32,643 nt of DNA from DATJPR01 sp035506295 (lineage in GTDB: Bacteria > Bacteroidota > Ignavibacteria > UBA10030 > UBA6906), in the NCBI GenBank assembly GCA_035506295.1, contig DATJPR010000070.1:1-32643 (forward strand), given 5' to 3'. Within the stretch, counting starts at the first letter, position 1. Each line of letters begins with the position of its first letter. A program made the translations under genes and the position numbers. This document shows positions 1 to 7,876 of this stretch, piece by piece. Below the pieces are notes generated by a model. The model made no database searches, was not told the origin of the DNA, and saw nothing but the letters and a program-made list of their open reading frames with translations.

Positions 1-3
1 GGA

Positions 4-42
4 CCAGACCTATTGACCAGGCCTAATAACCAGACCTCGGGA
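4..42. repeat. Three tandem 13-bp repeats with CCAGRCCT core
   Basis: Cores CCAGACCT (4-11), CCAGGCCT (17-24) and CCAGACCT (30-37) recur with an exact 13-bp period; the five bases between cores vary. The array starts at the window edge, so more copies may lie outside. No function can be assigned. Confidence 0.5.
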
Positions 43-58
43 CCTCTCATCCCCCCAC

Positions 59-114
59 CTCCTCCTCTCCCCGTCCCCTAGTCCCCGAGGAGTGGGAGAC
101 TGGGGGAGGAGGGG
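59..114. other. Long G/C-rich imperfect hairpin
   Basis: A pyrimidine-rich arm at 59-71 pairs with a purine-rich arm at 102-114 (13 pairs including T-G wobbles), and inner bases can pair further (73-79 with 94-100). No T-run follows on either strand, so a rho-independent terminator is not supported. The rest of 1-177 holds no convincing gene. Confidence 0.35.
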
Positions 115-177
115 ACGAAATCCGTTGGCCGGAGGCCGGCGGCCGAAACCTCGCTCAGCGGTCTTTCTCTGAGCAAC

Positions 178-210
178 AAAAAAGGCCACCACGTGCAACG
201 TGATGACCTT
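178..210 (-). terminator. Rho-independent terminator of the tRNA-His gene
   Basis: On the minus strand a 13-bp stem (arms 198-210 and 182-194, with two G-T wobbles) encloses a 3-base loop (195-197) and is followed directly by a T-run (178-183). It starts 8 bases downstream of the tRNA 3' end, which fits termination of a single-gene transcript. Confidence 0.85.
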
Positions 211-218
211 GGTATGTG

Positions 219-292
219 TACCGACGATAGGACTCGAACCTATGACCCCTAGATCCACAATCTAGTGCTCTAACCAACTGAGCTACGTCGGC
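219..292 (-). tRNA. tRNA-His (anticodon GTG)
   Basis: The minus strand folds as a full cloverleaf: 7-bp acceptor, D arm with GCTC/GAGC, anticodon stem CTAGA/TCTAG around loop TTGTGGA, five-base variable loop, and T arm ATAGG/CCTAT around TTCGAGT. Anticodon GTG reads histidine codons. The gene lacks an encoded CCA. The usual encoded extra G at -1 is absent (the base there is T), the discriminator at position 73 is A rather than C, and the first acceptor pair is G-U. A dedicated promoter and terminator flank it. Confidence 0.93.
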
Positions 293-319
293 AAAATGGC
301 TGCGTATTGATGCCAAATC

Positions 320-336
320 TTGCTTAATATAAGCAA
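320..336. promoter_or_regulatory. Perfect inverted repeat over the tRNA-His -10 box
   Basis: TTGCTTA and TAAGCAA form 7-bp perfect arms separated by ATA. The palindrome covers the -10 hexamer of the tRNA promoter, so it could be a protein-binding site. It could also be a chance result of A/T-rich promoter sequence. Confidence 0.35.
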
Positions 337-354
337 TCGGGAGGGCTGGTTCAA
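326..354 (-). promoter_or_regulatory. Sigma-70-type promoter of tRNA-His
   Basis: On the minus strand TTGAAC (349-354) and TATATT (326-331) are separated by exactly 17 bases. The expected start point is about 25-30 bases upstream of the tRNA 5' end. Both hexamers are close to the housekeeping consensus. Confidence 0.75.
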
Positions 355-505
355 GGGCAAGGCAATTCTCGACTCCCGCGATATTTCATTCTTTTCACCG
401 GTTTCACGAACTTTTGCCTCGTCCCCGACGTTTGCAGCAGTATTACTCTGACGCCGGACGTTTCCTGGAAGACGTGGCCCGGTTGTAAGATGATTCCCCC
501 ACAAA

Positions 506-3364
506 ATGTCGGTACGGGTTGCGATGAAGGACCAGGCTGTCGGGGCAGAAAAGATCGTGCAAAAGTCGGAGCGCGAATTCTACTCCGCCTACGATTGGTG
601 CCTGAATCCCATCCAAACGGTTCGGGATCTCTTTGTACGACTGACCGCGGAGCTCGACCGCTACAGTTCCCTCTCCCGTGCCTGGGAACGTGCCGAGGTC
701 AGGATCACCCTCTATCTTCTCATTTGCGCGATCGCGTGCTCGATCGATGACTACCTATCGTGGGACCCGTTCGTCCTGACACCGGTCGCCGATGATTACC
801 CCAAGTTCGCCTCCGCATTCATGCTCGTGCAGGGAATCCTCAATTTCCCGTACGCACTCAGATCAGTCCGCCGAATTGCGTCGGTGTCCGCGCTGAGAAA
901 CGAGTGGCGGAGCTACGTGGACCGCATGTGCTCCATCCTCCTCTCGGACGACCACCTCTCTCCCGAGGCGGTCGCCTCGCTGAAGAGCGACTTCCGGGCA
1001 ATGGGCTCGCGAAGTCTCCCGGAAGATTTTCTGCGCCGGAAAATGAAGCTCAACGAGGGGTACCGATGCCAGGATTTGACGCACCACGATGTGCTCGCGT
1101 TGACTGATCGTTTCATCCAGTCCAATCCCGCGACGGACACGAACATTGTCGTGATCGGACCGCGTACCGCCGGAGCGTATTTCGCGCCGCTGGTCAAGTG
1201 CCACCTGCAATATCGCGGCTATCAGCACGTCTCATGGATCACGCTTCGCCCAAAGCGCGGGCTATCGCGGGCGGAGCTGACGTATCTCCGACACAATCTT
1301 AACGCTGATTGTCGGGTCATCATCACCGACGACTACTCCAACACCGGGAATACATTCCGGAAGATCCAGAAGATCATCCTTCGGTACGGCGTGTCCCCGA
1401 AGAACATCACCCTGCTCGCGCCGCTCCACCCGACCCAGCCGGTCGTGAAGCTCACCGTCCATCCGGAGACGAAGGTGCTGGCACTCCAGCACAAGGATTT
1501 GTTCAAAAACTCTTTCCTCAATACTCCGTCAGCAGTCGAGCCACTGTTACAGGAATACCTGGGCGAAACAGGCGGTGCGATTGCTCTGGCACCGTCTACT
1601 CCGGACCGGGATCGTCTGAATGCGCAATTTGAACTCCACTATCGTGACAGCTTTCAGGTTCGGCTGAAAAAGGTGTACGACGTGGAGATCCGGTATCCTG
1701 ATCGGCCGCGAGAAACTCGTCGCGTCCTGGCAAAGAGCGTGGGCTGGGGATGGCTCGGGTATCATGCGTTCATCGCGGGTACGCGACTCAGCGGATCGGT
1801 GCCCAACGTCCTCGGCCTCAGGAACGGATTCCTCTTTACCGAATGGGTGGATGGCCGACCGTGGAGCGCTTCCGAAGTGAAAAGCGACGGGCTGGAGGTC
1901 CTTTCATCATATATCGTGCGACGCGCGACGCAATTGCGTCTCGAAAGGGACCCTCGCTTCCGCTCCCCCGATACGGGCTGGGGTTGGCTCGAAATCCTCC
2001 GCCTTCTGCGACAGACCTACGGAGACAAAATCGGCAGGCTGAAGCAAAAAGCTTTGCACGAAAACCTTCGGCCCTTGGTCAGCCCGGTCCCGTCATTGGT
2101 CGACGGTCGCATGCGGCCCGACGAATGGCTCCTGACAGCGACAGGATTGACGAAGACCGATTTCGAACATCACAACTTCGGTGCACCTGAATTTGATATC
2201 GTCGATCCGGCGTACGATCTTGCGGCGACGACGTTTGAATTCCAGCTTTCCCCCGAGCATCGTGACTCTTTGATTCAATCGTACACCGTGCAAACAGGAG
2301 ATGCCGGGGCATCTGATCGGGTATTGATGTACCAACTTCTCTATGGGACGCTCGCGAACCGGTTCGCCCGCGAGGGGATCGTGAGAAACCGGCCATTCGA
2401 CGATCATGAGGCGCTCCACCAACGGCAACTCCGGTCATGGAATTTCCTGGTCTTCACGATGGCACATTTCTCGTCCGGGCTCGTCAAACCGCTCGACCGC
2501 AGGCCGACGAACGGCGTCCTCGTTTCGATGGACATTGACGGCGTTCTCGACAGCGAAGTGATGGGATTTCCTCATCCCACGACGAGCAGCATCTATGCCC
2601 TTGCCCTGCTCCGGTACAACGGCTTCACGGTGATCCCCAACACGGGCCGGAGCATCGAACACGTGCGAGCCTACTGCCGGTTGTATGGATTCATCGGAGG
2701 GATCGCGGAATATGGAGGCGTCTATTTTGATGCCCGAGATGAGCACGAACAGTCCCTCCTCGAGCCCGACGCCGTCGAACAACTTGCCGCGTGTCGGGAA
2801 GCGCTGAAGGCTCTCCCGGGGGTTTTCCTCGACTCCGGCTATCAGTATGCCGTGCGAGCTCTGAGATACAACGCAAAGGGAACCGTAGGCCTCACCGCGG
2901 CCGAGGCCGAAGGCATCCTGAAGAGTCACAAACTCGACAAGCTCGCGGTGATCGTCCGTGGCGCTGATACGTATTTCGTGGGCGCCAAGACCAGCAAGGG
3001 AGCAGGCATCCTTCACGCGAAAGCGCGGCTGGGCGGTACACGGCTCGTCGCGATCGGCGACTCTCAGGAAGACCTTTCCATGTTCGAGGTGGCAAGCCAG
3101 GCGTTCGCACCGGCGAACTGTTCGAGCGGAATTCGCATGGCGGCGAAGAGCAAAGGGATTCACATTGTCGCCGATGCGCAGCAGCGGGGCCTTCTCGCAG
3201 CCACCCGGCTGCTCCTGAAGAACGATGAGGTTCCCGCGAGAGAGCGTATGCTGGACAAAGGAAAGGAACACACCTTCCACGCTCTCCTCTATTCCCTTCT
3301 TTCAATCGCGGAGCGTTCGCGCGTTGAAAGAACACTCGCGGCGCTCGATCCATTTCACCCCTGA
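506..3364 (+). CDS. Three-domain fusion: phosphoribosyltransferase-like + kinase-like + HAD phosphatase
   Basis: This 952-aa cytosolic-looking protein has a helical N-terminal part of unknown function (1-200). A PRTase-like domain follows (about 211-340), with a PRPP-loop motif VIITDDYSNTGNT at 271-283. Next comes an APH/choline-kinase-like domain (about 380-620), where D552 and N557 sit in a catalytic-loop-like segment followed by D564 and DPAYDLA at 567-573; the usual H of HGD is replaced by K. The C-terminal HAD domain (about 670-900) is of the Cof/sucrose-phosphatase type: DIDG 676-679, NTGRS 712-716, K831 and GDSQED 851-856. All four HAD motifs are present. The gene stands alone and overlaps the end of the opposite operon by 10 bp. 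ATG 506 has no clear Shine-Dalgarno, and ATG 524 is an alternative. Substrate and pathway are unknown. The domain set suggests handling of a phosphorylated sugar or nucleotide-like compound, but that is inference. Confidence 0.8.
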   Translation: MSVRVAMKDQAVGAEKIVQKSEREFYSAYDWCLNPIQTVRDLFVRLTAELDRYSSLSRAWERAEVRITLYLLICAIACSIDDYLSWDPFVLTPVADDYPKFASAFMLVQGILNFPYALRSVRRIASVSALRNEWRSYVDRMCSILLSDDHLSPEAVASLKSDFRAMGSRSLPEDFLRRKMKLNEGYRCQDLTHHDVLALTDRFIQSNPATDTNIVVIGPRTAGAYFAPLVKCHLQYRGYQHVSWITLRPKRGLSRAELTYLRHNLNADCRVIITDDYSNTGNTFRKIQKIILRYGVSPKNITLLAPLHPTQPVVKLTVHPETKVLALQHKDLFKNSFLNTPSAVEPLLQEYLGETGGAIALAPSTPDRDRLNAQFELHYRDSFQVRLKKVYDVEIRYPDRPRETRRVLAKSVGWGWLGYHAFIAGTRLSGSVPNVLGLRNGFLFTEWVDGRPWSASEVKSDGLEVLSSYIVRRATQLRLERDPRFRSPDTGWGWLEILRLLRQTYGDKIGRLKQKALHENLRPLVSPVPSLVDGRMRPDEWLLTATGLTKTDFEHHNFGAPEFDIVDPAYDLAATTFEFQLSPEHRDSLIQSYTVQTGDAGASDRVLMYQLLYGTLANRFAREGIVRNRPFDDHEALHQRQLRSWNFLVFTMAHFSSGLVKPLDRRPTNGVLVSMDIDGVLDSEVMGFPHPTTSSIYALALLRYNGFTVIPNTGRSIEHVRAYCRLYGFIGGIAEYGGVYFDARDEHEQSLLEPDAVEQLAACREALKALPGVFLDSGYQYAVRALRYNAKGTVGLTAAEAEGILKSHKLDKLAVIVRGADTYFVGAKTSKGAGILHAKARLGGTRLVAIGDSQEDLSMFEVASQAFAPANCSSGIRMAAKSKGIHIVADAQQRGLLAATRLLLKNDEVPARERMLDKGKEHTFHALLYSLLSIAERSRVERTLAALDPFHP

Positions 3365-4230
3365 CCGACCCCGGTTCTCATCCTCTGCATAGGAAGTTGC
3401 CGGTGCCTCCCTCGAAGAGCATCCCGGAGTACCCAGCCCACGATTTGCGGCCGGACGTGAGCCTGCCAGATGTCATAGGGCATCGACGGATAGCCGAATG
3501 GAACGTACAGCCGCAGGGGAATTCGATGGGATGCCGCGAGAGAAGCGCAATTGAGAGGCAGGCTGGATAGCTGCTCCATTTCGCAGGGTGTGGAATTCTC
3601 CGTGAGTATCTGAAGAGCCTTCCGTGCGAGCAGCCGGTCATGCGTTGCCACTGCGACGTGCGTTGCCTTCTCCGCAAGCCGGCGAACAACATCGAGATAG
3701 CCTGCGCGCGCACTGAAGTTTGGCAAGCCCGGATCAGGCCATTGTCCCTTGACGACACGGACGGGGATTCCCCACTCGGCGATTCGTCCGGCGTCTGCCG
3801 CACTTCGCATCCATCGTCCGGGCAAGGTGCACCCCAGGTTTCGATAATTCGCCAGCGCACGTTCCAGAAGATTGAATGTCGGGTCCGCCGACGTGGGATC
3901 CATCGCATCGCAGTGCACCCGGAATCCATGCTCGTTGGCCACAGCCAGGAGCTCCAGCAGAAATCCGAAATCAAAATTGATCGCCGTGAGTTTGACCGAA
4001 AGGTAGCACTCCAGCGACTTCTCCCCGATGAGATGCGCTGCGCTCATGTACGCCTGCCCGATCGTCTTCGGTGTGTCGTCTGGACCACTCCAATATCCGA
4101 ACGTGCAGGACCAGCCACGGCCCGCCGCCTCCTCATAGACATTGACCGCATCGGAGAGCTGTGGTCCGGCGAGATGACTTGCGGTCATCCGTTCGACGAC
4201 AAGATTCCTGAATGCCCGGAGCGGGTTCAT
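3355..4230 (-). CDS. Proline-dehydrogenase-fold protein, divergent
   Basis: The 291-aa length matches monofunctional bacterial proline dehydrogenases. Signature segments of the FAD-binding barrel are recognisable: SVKLTAI (78-84), HCDAM in place of IDME (106-110), RVVKGQW (158-164), VATHD (194-198), EMEQL (217-221) and RLYVPFG (240-246). The final helix, which in the family carries a YL-RRL-E motif holding the substrate carboxylate, is not recognisable here. It is the last gene of the polysaccharide operon and overlaps the upstream acyltransferase by 4 bp (ATGA), so it is probably co-translated. Substrate is probably not ordinary proline catabolism; oxidation of an amino-acid or imino substituent used on the glycan is a guess. 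The family assignment is fairly sure, the function is not. Confidence 0.7.
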   Translation of the reverse strand: MNPLRAFRNLVVERMTASHLAGPQLSDAVNVYEEAAGRGWSCTFGYWSGPDDTPKTIGQAYMSAAHLIGEKSLECYLSVKLTAINFDFGFLLELLAVANEHGFRVHCDAMDPTSADPTFNLLERALANYRNLGCTLPGRWMRSAADAGRIAEWGIPVRVVKGQWPDPGLPNFSARAGYLDVVRRLAEKATHVAVATHDRLLARKALQILTENSTPCEMEQLSSLPLNCASLAASHRIPLRLYVPFGYPSMPYDIWQAHVRPQIVGWVLRDALRGRHRQLPMQRMRTGVGQG

Positions 4231-5438
4231 GGATTCCCCCCCGGGACTACTGCTTCAGCGTGCTTTTGCCTTGACCGGCGCATCCGGTCCACAGCCTTCT
4301 TAGCGATCGACCGGAGAACTCCTTTGTCCTTGTTCTTTCTGGCAATCGCCACGATCCGATGAAACGCATCCACGGACAACTCCAGGCCATGGCTCACCAT
4401 CGGCACAGGCAACATCGGATAGCGGCGAATGGTCTCATGATTGTGGAGCTGGGGCTTCCAGATGTTGATCCATGTTTCGTTCGCCCCGAGCAATTCGTAC
4501 GCTTCGTATCCCTTTTCAAACGCCGCCTGGATGACCCGGTGCATGAGAAGGATGCCCGGCGAGCAGCGTGCGTAGGCCTCATCGTACCCCACCTTCAGCA
4601 CCCACAACCTGTTCGCGTGACGGACGAGAAGCTGTACTGCCACGGCCTTGCCATTGATCTTGAGAAAAGCCAGCTGCAGCATTCCCAGGTCGACGGCAGA
4701 CTTCGCGTACGCCCGGAAAAATCGGTTGAGTGGAGCGTAAGTTGCAAGCGCGGTCTGCGTCCGTGATTTCCATCCCGCGGACTCTACACGAAAGACTTCC
4801 GCGAGGAGCCCTTCGAGCGATTCATGATTGGGCGTCACAAGCTCGAACTCCACCTTGCCGAATTCCTCCGCACGTCGTTGCGAACGACGGAGATTCGATC
4901 GCCAGGAGGAGGAGATCGTGGCGGTGAAGTCGGACCAGGAAGAGTTGATCGGAATCCATGGGGAGGCGGAAGGAACCGAGCGGAAGTACGCAAAGCCCTG
5001 CCGGGATTGGTGCAGAGCATTCGCTTCCGCAGAGTCGGAGAGCAGACCCTTCAGATACAGGGGCTTCCCCTTCGCGATGATCGCCCGCACCAGTCCGCTC
5101 AGCGCTTCCGGCGTTCGATAGAGGAACCCGCTCATCTCTTCCAGGACAGCCGCCCCGAGAATCTCGAGCCTGTGAGCGCCGAAGTTCGGGCTCAGGACCA
5201 GCGGCGCAATGCCAACGAGCGAATCCTGATCCCGGGCAACAAGGATCGAAAGCTGTCCGGGCGGACAAAACGCCTCGGCACATGCCAGAAACCATTCATG
5301 ACGAAGGAGAGGGGTCTTGAAGTCCGACGCCAACGCATTCCAGGATTCCGCAAGCGACCGCAAGCCGGAAATATCAGAAACGACGTCGATGTTCACGGAT
5401 GAATATTGCCTTTTGTTGTTGAACCGGACGATCAGCAA
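4227..5438 (-). CDS. CelD/FemAB-type GNAT acyltransferase
   Basis: This 403-aa protein matches the CelD/BcsL-type double-GNAT fold: an N-terminal half with the SWNAL and LLRHEWFLACAEAF segments, a central SNLRRSQRRAEE motif, and a C-terminal GNAT half with the GYDEAYARCSPGILLMHRVI segment. Such proteins transfer acyl or aminoacyl groups and are common in exopolysaccharide loci, so it probably acylates a sugar, or its amine, in the cytosol. The start is uncertain. TTG 5438 is used here, GTG 5396 is the next in-frame choice, and the best Shine-Dalgarno (GGAGGAAG) serves an ATG at 5448 in another frame. It lies 40 bp behind the GT4 gene and overlaps the next gene by 4 bp. Confidence 0.8.
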   Translation of the reverse strand: MLIVRFNNKRQYSSVNIDVVSDISGLRSLAESWNALASDFKTPLLRHEWFLACAEAFCPPGQLSILVARDQDSLVGIAPLVLSPNFGAHRLEILGAAVLEEMSGFLYRTPEALSGLVRAIIAKGKPLYLKGLLSDSAEANALHQSRQGFAYFRSVPSASPWIPINSSWSDFTATISSSWRSNLRRSQRRAEEFGKVEFELVTPNHESLEGLLAEVFRVESAGWKSRTQTALATYAPLNRFFRAYAKSAVDLGMLQLAFLKINGKAVAVQLLVRHANRLWVLKVGYDEAYARCSPGILLMHRVIQAAFEKGYEAYELLGANETWINIWKPQLHNHETIRRYPMLPVPMVSHGLELSVDAFHRIVAIARKNKDKGVLRSIAKKAVDRMRRSRQKHAEAVVPGGNP

Positions 5439-5478
5439 CGGCGCCCATGAAGCTTCCTCCGGCGCCGGCGAACATCAA

Positions 5479-6633
5479 TCAACGGTATGACGTCTTCCGG
5501 CGCCCGCCGTTCGTGGAGATGGATTTCAGCAACGTCATCACCGTCTCCGTGCTTCTCGCGAGATCGAATTGCTCTTCCACCCTTCTTCGCCCGCGCATAC
5601 CCATCTCCCGTCTGCCCCGGGGGTCTTCGACGAGTGTTTGCAGGCGGCGCGTGAGAGCTTCAAGGTCATCGGGGCGCACAAGAAATCCCGTCTTTCCTTC
5701 AATGACGATATCGCCGATCCCCCCGACCTCGCTGACAATGACGGGCAGACCCATTGCCATTGCTTCGAGGGTCGCCCACGAATAGGTGTCGGCCCGGGTC
5801 GGCAGCATGAATATGTCAGCGTCCCGATACGCGCCGATCAGTTCCGGACTATTTTCCTGGAAACTGTTGTGGACGAAGACATTCCCGGGGGCCGGGCCCT
5901 CGAAACTGTCGGTCACAAAGTGGAATTCCACTTCGGAGAATTCCTTCGAACCGGCAAGTTTCAGAAGCAGGTCTCCTCCCTTTCGAAGGAAGTCCCGTCC
6001 GACAAAGACGACGCGCACCGGTCCCTTCCGCCGTTCGCGTGCGTCGATATCCTCCTTCGTGAGGTGCCAAATCCTCAGATCGACGCCGGGAGGAAGCACG
6101 GTGATCCTCTCTGAAGGGATGCCGTAGTCATGGATCAACGAATCACGCACCCCGGTGGAGAACGGGAGCAGATGTGACGCCTGTGCGAACACGGAGCGCG
6201 TCACAACATGCTTGAGACGCGAGGCTGCGCTGGCCGGATTGAATTTCGGCAGAGCATACCAGAGCTCGTTCCTGGCCGCCCAGAGCGGAGTCAGATCCAA
6301 TGCAAGGGCATAGGGAACGCGCCGGCGAAACCGCCAAAGAAAAGTGACGATGCTGTACCCGAGATAGTACGCAGCATCAAAGCCGCCGAGCTCCCGCTCG
6401 AGCGGTCTGATCCTCAACCACGTCGCCGCGGAATTGCGCCATACGCCGAGGAGAGAGATGGGAGGTATCCTGGTGATCCAATCTTTCGGGTACATCTCAA
6501 TCGGAAGCCACGCGATCCTCATGTTCGGTCGCTCCCGAATTCCCGATTTGAGGTTCAGCAAGACTGTCTTGTTCCCACCGACAACCCATACCGCAAAGAG
6601 ATACCTGGCTTTTCGGTTCAGCTGCTCTATCAT
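5479..6633 (-). CDS. Glycosyltransferase family 4 (GT-B fold)
   Basis: The 384-aa product has the two Rossmann halves of GT4 enzymes. The C-terminal donor half shows VRVVFVGRDFLRKGGDLLL, then DADIFMLPT and TLEAMAMGLPVI, with GGIGD and GKTGFLV closing the nucleotide-sugar site. In the usual E-x7-E motif the first Glu position is occupied by another residue while the second (TLEAM) is kept. The reading frame stays open upstream to 6909, but that part overlaps the previous gene and is low-complexity out-of-frame sequence. ATG 6633 lies 25 bp after the previous stop and has a GAGGAAGG upstream. It probably adds one sugar to the lipid-linked repeat unit at the inner membrane. Confidence 0.88.
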   Translation of the reverse strand: MIEQLNRKARYLFAVWVVGGNKTVLLNLKSGIRERPNMRIAWLPIEMYPKDWITRIPPISLLGVWRNSAATWLRIRPLERELGGFDAAYYLGYSIVTFLWRFRRRVPYALALDLTPLWAARNELWYALPKFNPASAASRLKHVVTRSVFAQASHLLPFSTGVRDSLIHDYGIPSERITVLPPGVDLRIWHLTKEDIDARERRKGPVRVVFVGRDFLRKGGDLLLKLAGSKEFSEVEFHFVTDSFEGPAPGNVFVHNSFQENSPELIGAYRDADIFMLPTRADTYSWATLEAMAMGLPVIVSEVGGIGDIVIEGKTGFLVRPDDLEALTRRLQTLVEDPRGRREMGMRGRRRVEEQFDLARSTETVMTLLKSISTNGGRRKTSYR

Positions 6634-6658
6634 CTTGTCTTGCGGATTTCCTTCCTCG

Positions 6659-7876
6659 TCAATGTTCCGTGAGTTGCGCGATGGCCTCATCGCATGATCC
6701 CTTGGCAGCCAGCTGATAGGCTTCATCAAGCTTCTCCCCGATTGCCTCCCATCGGTAGCTCGGGAGAAGATTGGCGAAGGCAGATTCTGCAAGCGATTCA
6801 CGGAGACGGGGATCGCGGAAGAGTCGGACCACCGCGGCTGCGAATGTTTCAGGAGTGTCGGCAATGAGGATGTCCTTGCCATGCGTGAAACTGATCCCTT
6901 CACAGCCAATCGAAGTCGAAACTATCGACTTCTTCATGGCGACAGCTTCAAGGGCCTTCAACCGCGTTCCTCCCCCGATCCAGAGCGGGATGATCACGAC
7001 CTGTGCTCGAGCGAGGTACGGTCGGACGTCCTCCACGTATCCCGTCACCTCCACCTTGGACGACGCCCAACGGGTAACACGGATCGACGGTTTAGCCCCG
7101 ACAATCGATATCGTTGCAGAAGGAACCTGCTGCAGGATCAGCGGGAAGACCTTCTCCATAAAATAGAGCACTCCTTGCTCATTCGGGTAGTATTCCATGA
7201 GGCCGGTGAACACCATGGAGTCGGGAATGGTCGATTGGCGCCGCGGGGAGAAGTTCTTGTCGTCAACGCCATTGGGCACCACAACGAACGATTTTTCCGG
7301 CAGGTCCTTGCGAAACATCGATGCATCCCGTTCAGATGTCGCCATGATTACGTTGCTCTCCCGCAGGTTCCGGATCTCATCACGCCGGATCGCCCGATAG
7401 ATGAGCAAGAAGAAAAATCGCCGGAACAGACTGTGCGCCTCGCGGTACATCCGCTGGACATTGTCGTATTCCACATTGTGGGTGTCGCAGACGATCGTCG
7501 TTCCTTTCGGGAACCGGTAATAGAACATGAACGGCGTGCTCAGGTGGACGAGATCATAGTGGTCACGTGCCAGCATATCATCAAGGACGTGTTGCGTCTT
7601 GCGAAGATAGAGCCGCCGAGCCTCGCTGCGCCCCGTCAGGAGATAGAATATTGTCTGCAGTCGGGCGCGCAGAACCGATCGCCTGACCGGAATGCAGACC
7701 ATTTCCCGGAACAGATGGCCAAAATGCTCACGGAACGCCTGCTCGTCTTGTTCGCCCTGGACGATGATCGAGACCTCGTGGCGGCTGGCGGCCTCCTGAA
7801 ACATATGAAGGTTCCGTTTGATGACCCCTGACACCGGAGGATACAGGGCGGAATGGAAGAGCATCAGGACCTTCAT
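6659..7876 (-). CDS. Glycosyltransferase family 4, Stp1-like
   Basis: The 405-aa protein is a GT-B glycosyltransferase. It has an N-terminal acceptor half starting MKVLMLFHSALYPPVSG with a DTHNVEYD motif, and a C-terminal donor half with VPNGVD, GGGTRLKALEAVAMKKSIV and a GCEGI segment. The C-terminal pattern resembles sugar transferases found in EpsH/exosortase-type polysaccharide loci, although no exosortase is visible here. It overlaps the preceding acyltransferase gene by 4 bp (ATGA), indicating translational coupling. Sugar specificity cannot be read from the sequence. Confidence 0.88.
   Translation of the reverse strand: MKVLMLFHSALYPPVSGVIKRNLHMFQEAASRHEVSIIVQGEQDEQAFREHFGHLFREMVCIPVRRSVLRARLQTIFYLLTGRSEARRLYLRKTQHVLDDMLARDHYDLVHLSTPFMFYYRFPKGTTIVCDTHNVEYDNVQRMYREAHSLFRRFFFLLIYRAIRRDEIRNLRESNVIMATSERDASMFRKDLPEKSFVVVPNGVDDKNFSPRRQSTIPDSMVFTGLMEYYPNEQGVLYFMEKVFPLILQQVPSATISIVGAKPSIRVTRWASSKVEVTGYVEDVRPYLARAQVVIIPLWIGGGTRLKALEAVAMKKSIVSTSIGCEGISFTHGKDILIADTPETFAAAVVRLFRDPRLRESLAESAFANLLPSYRWEAIGEKLDEAYQLAAKGSCDEAIAQLTEH

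Noticed and set aside
2435..3280. 281-codon minus-strand frame inside the three-domain fusion gene
   Set aside because: It lies opposite a gene with clear HAD motifs, has no recognisable motif or ribosome site, and is typical of a G/C-rich shadow frame.
3355..3364. Terminator between the convergent genes
   Set aside because: The two coding regions overlap by 10 bp, leaving no space for a separate hairpin and T-run, and none is evident in the nearby coding sequence.
6881..7831. 316-codon plus-strand frame opposite a GT4 gene
   Set aside because: It is the shadow of a gene with firm GT4 motifs; its composition is not protein-like.
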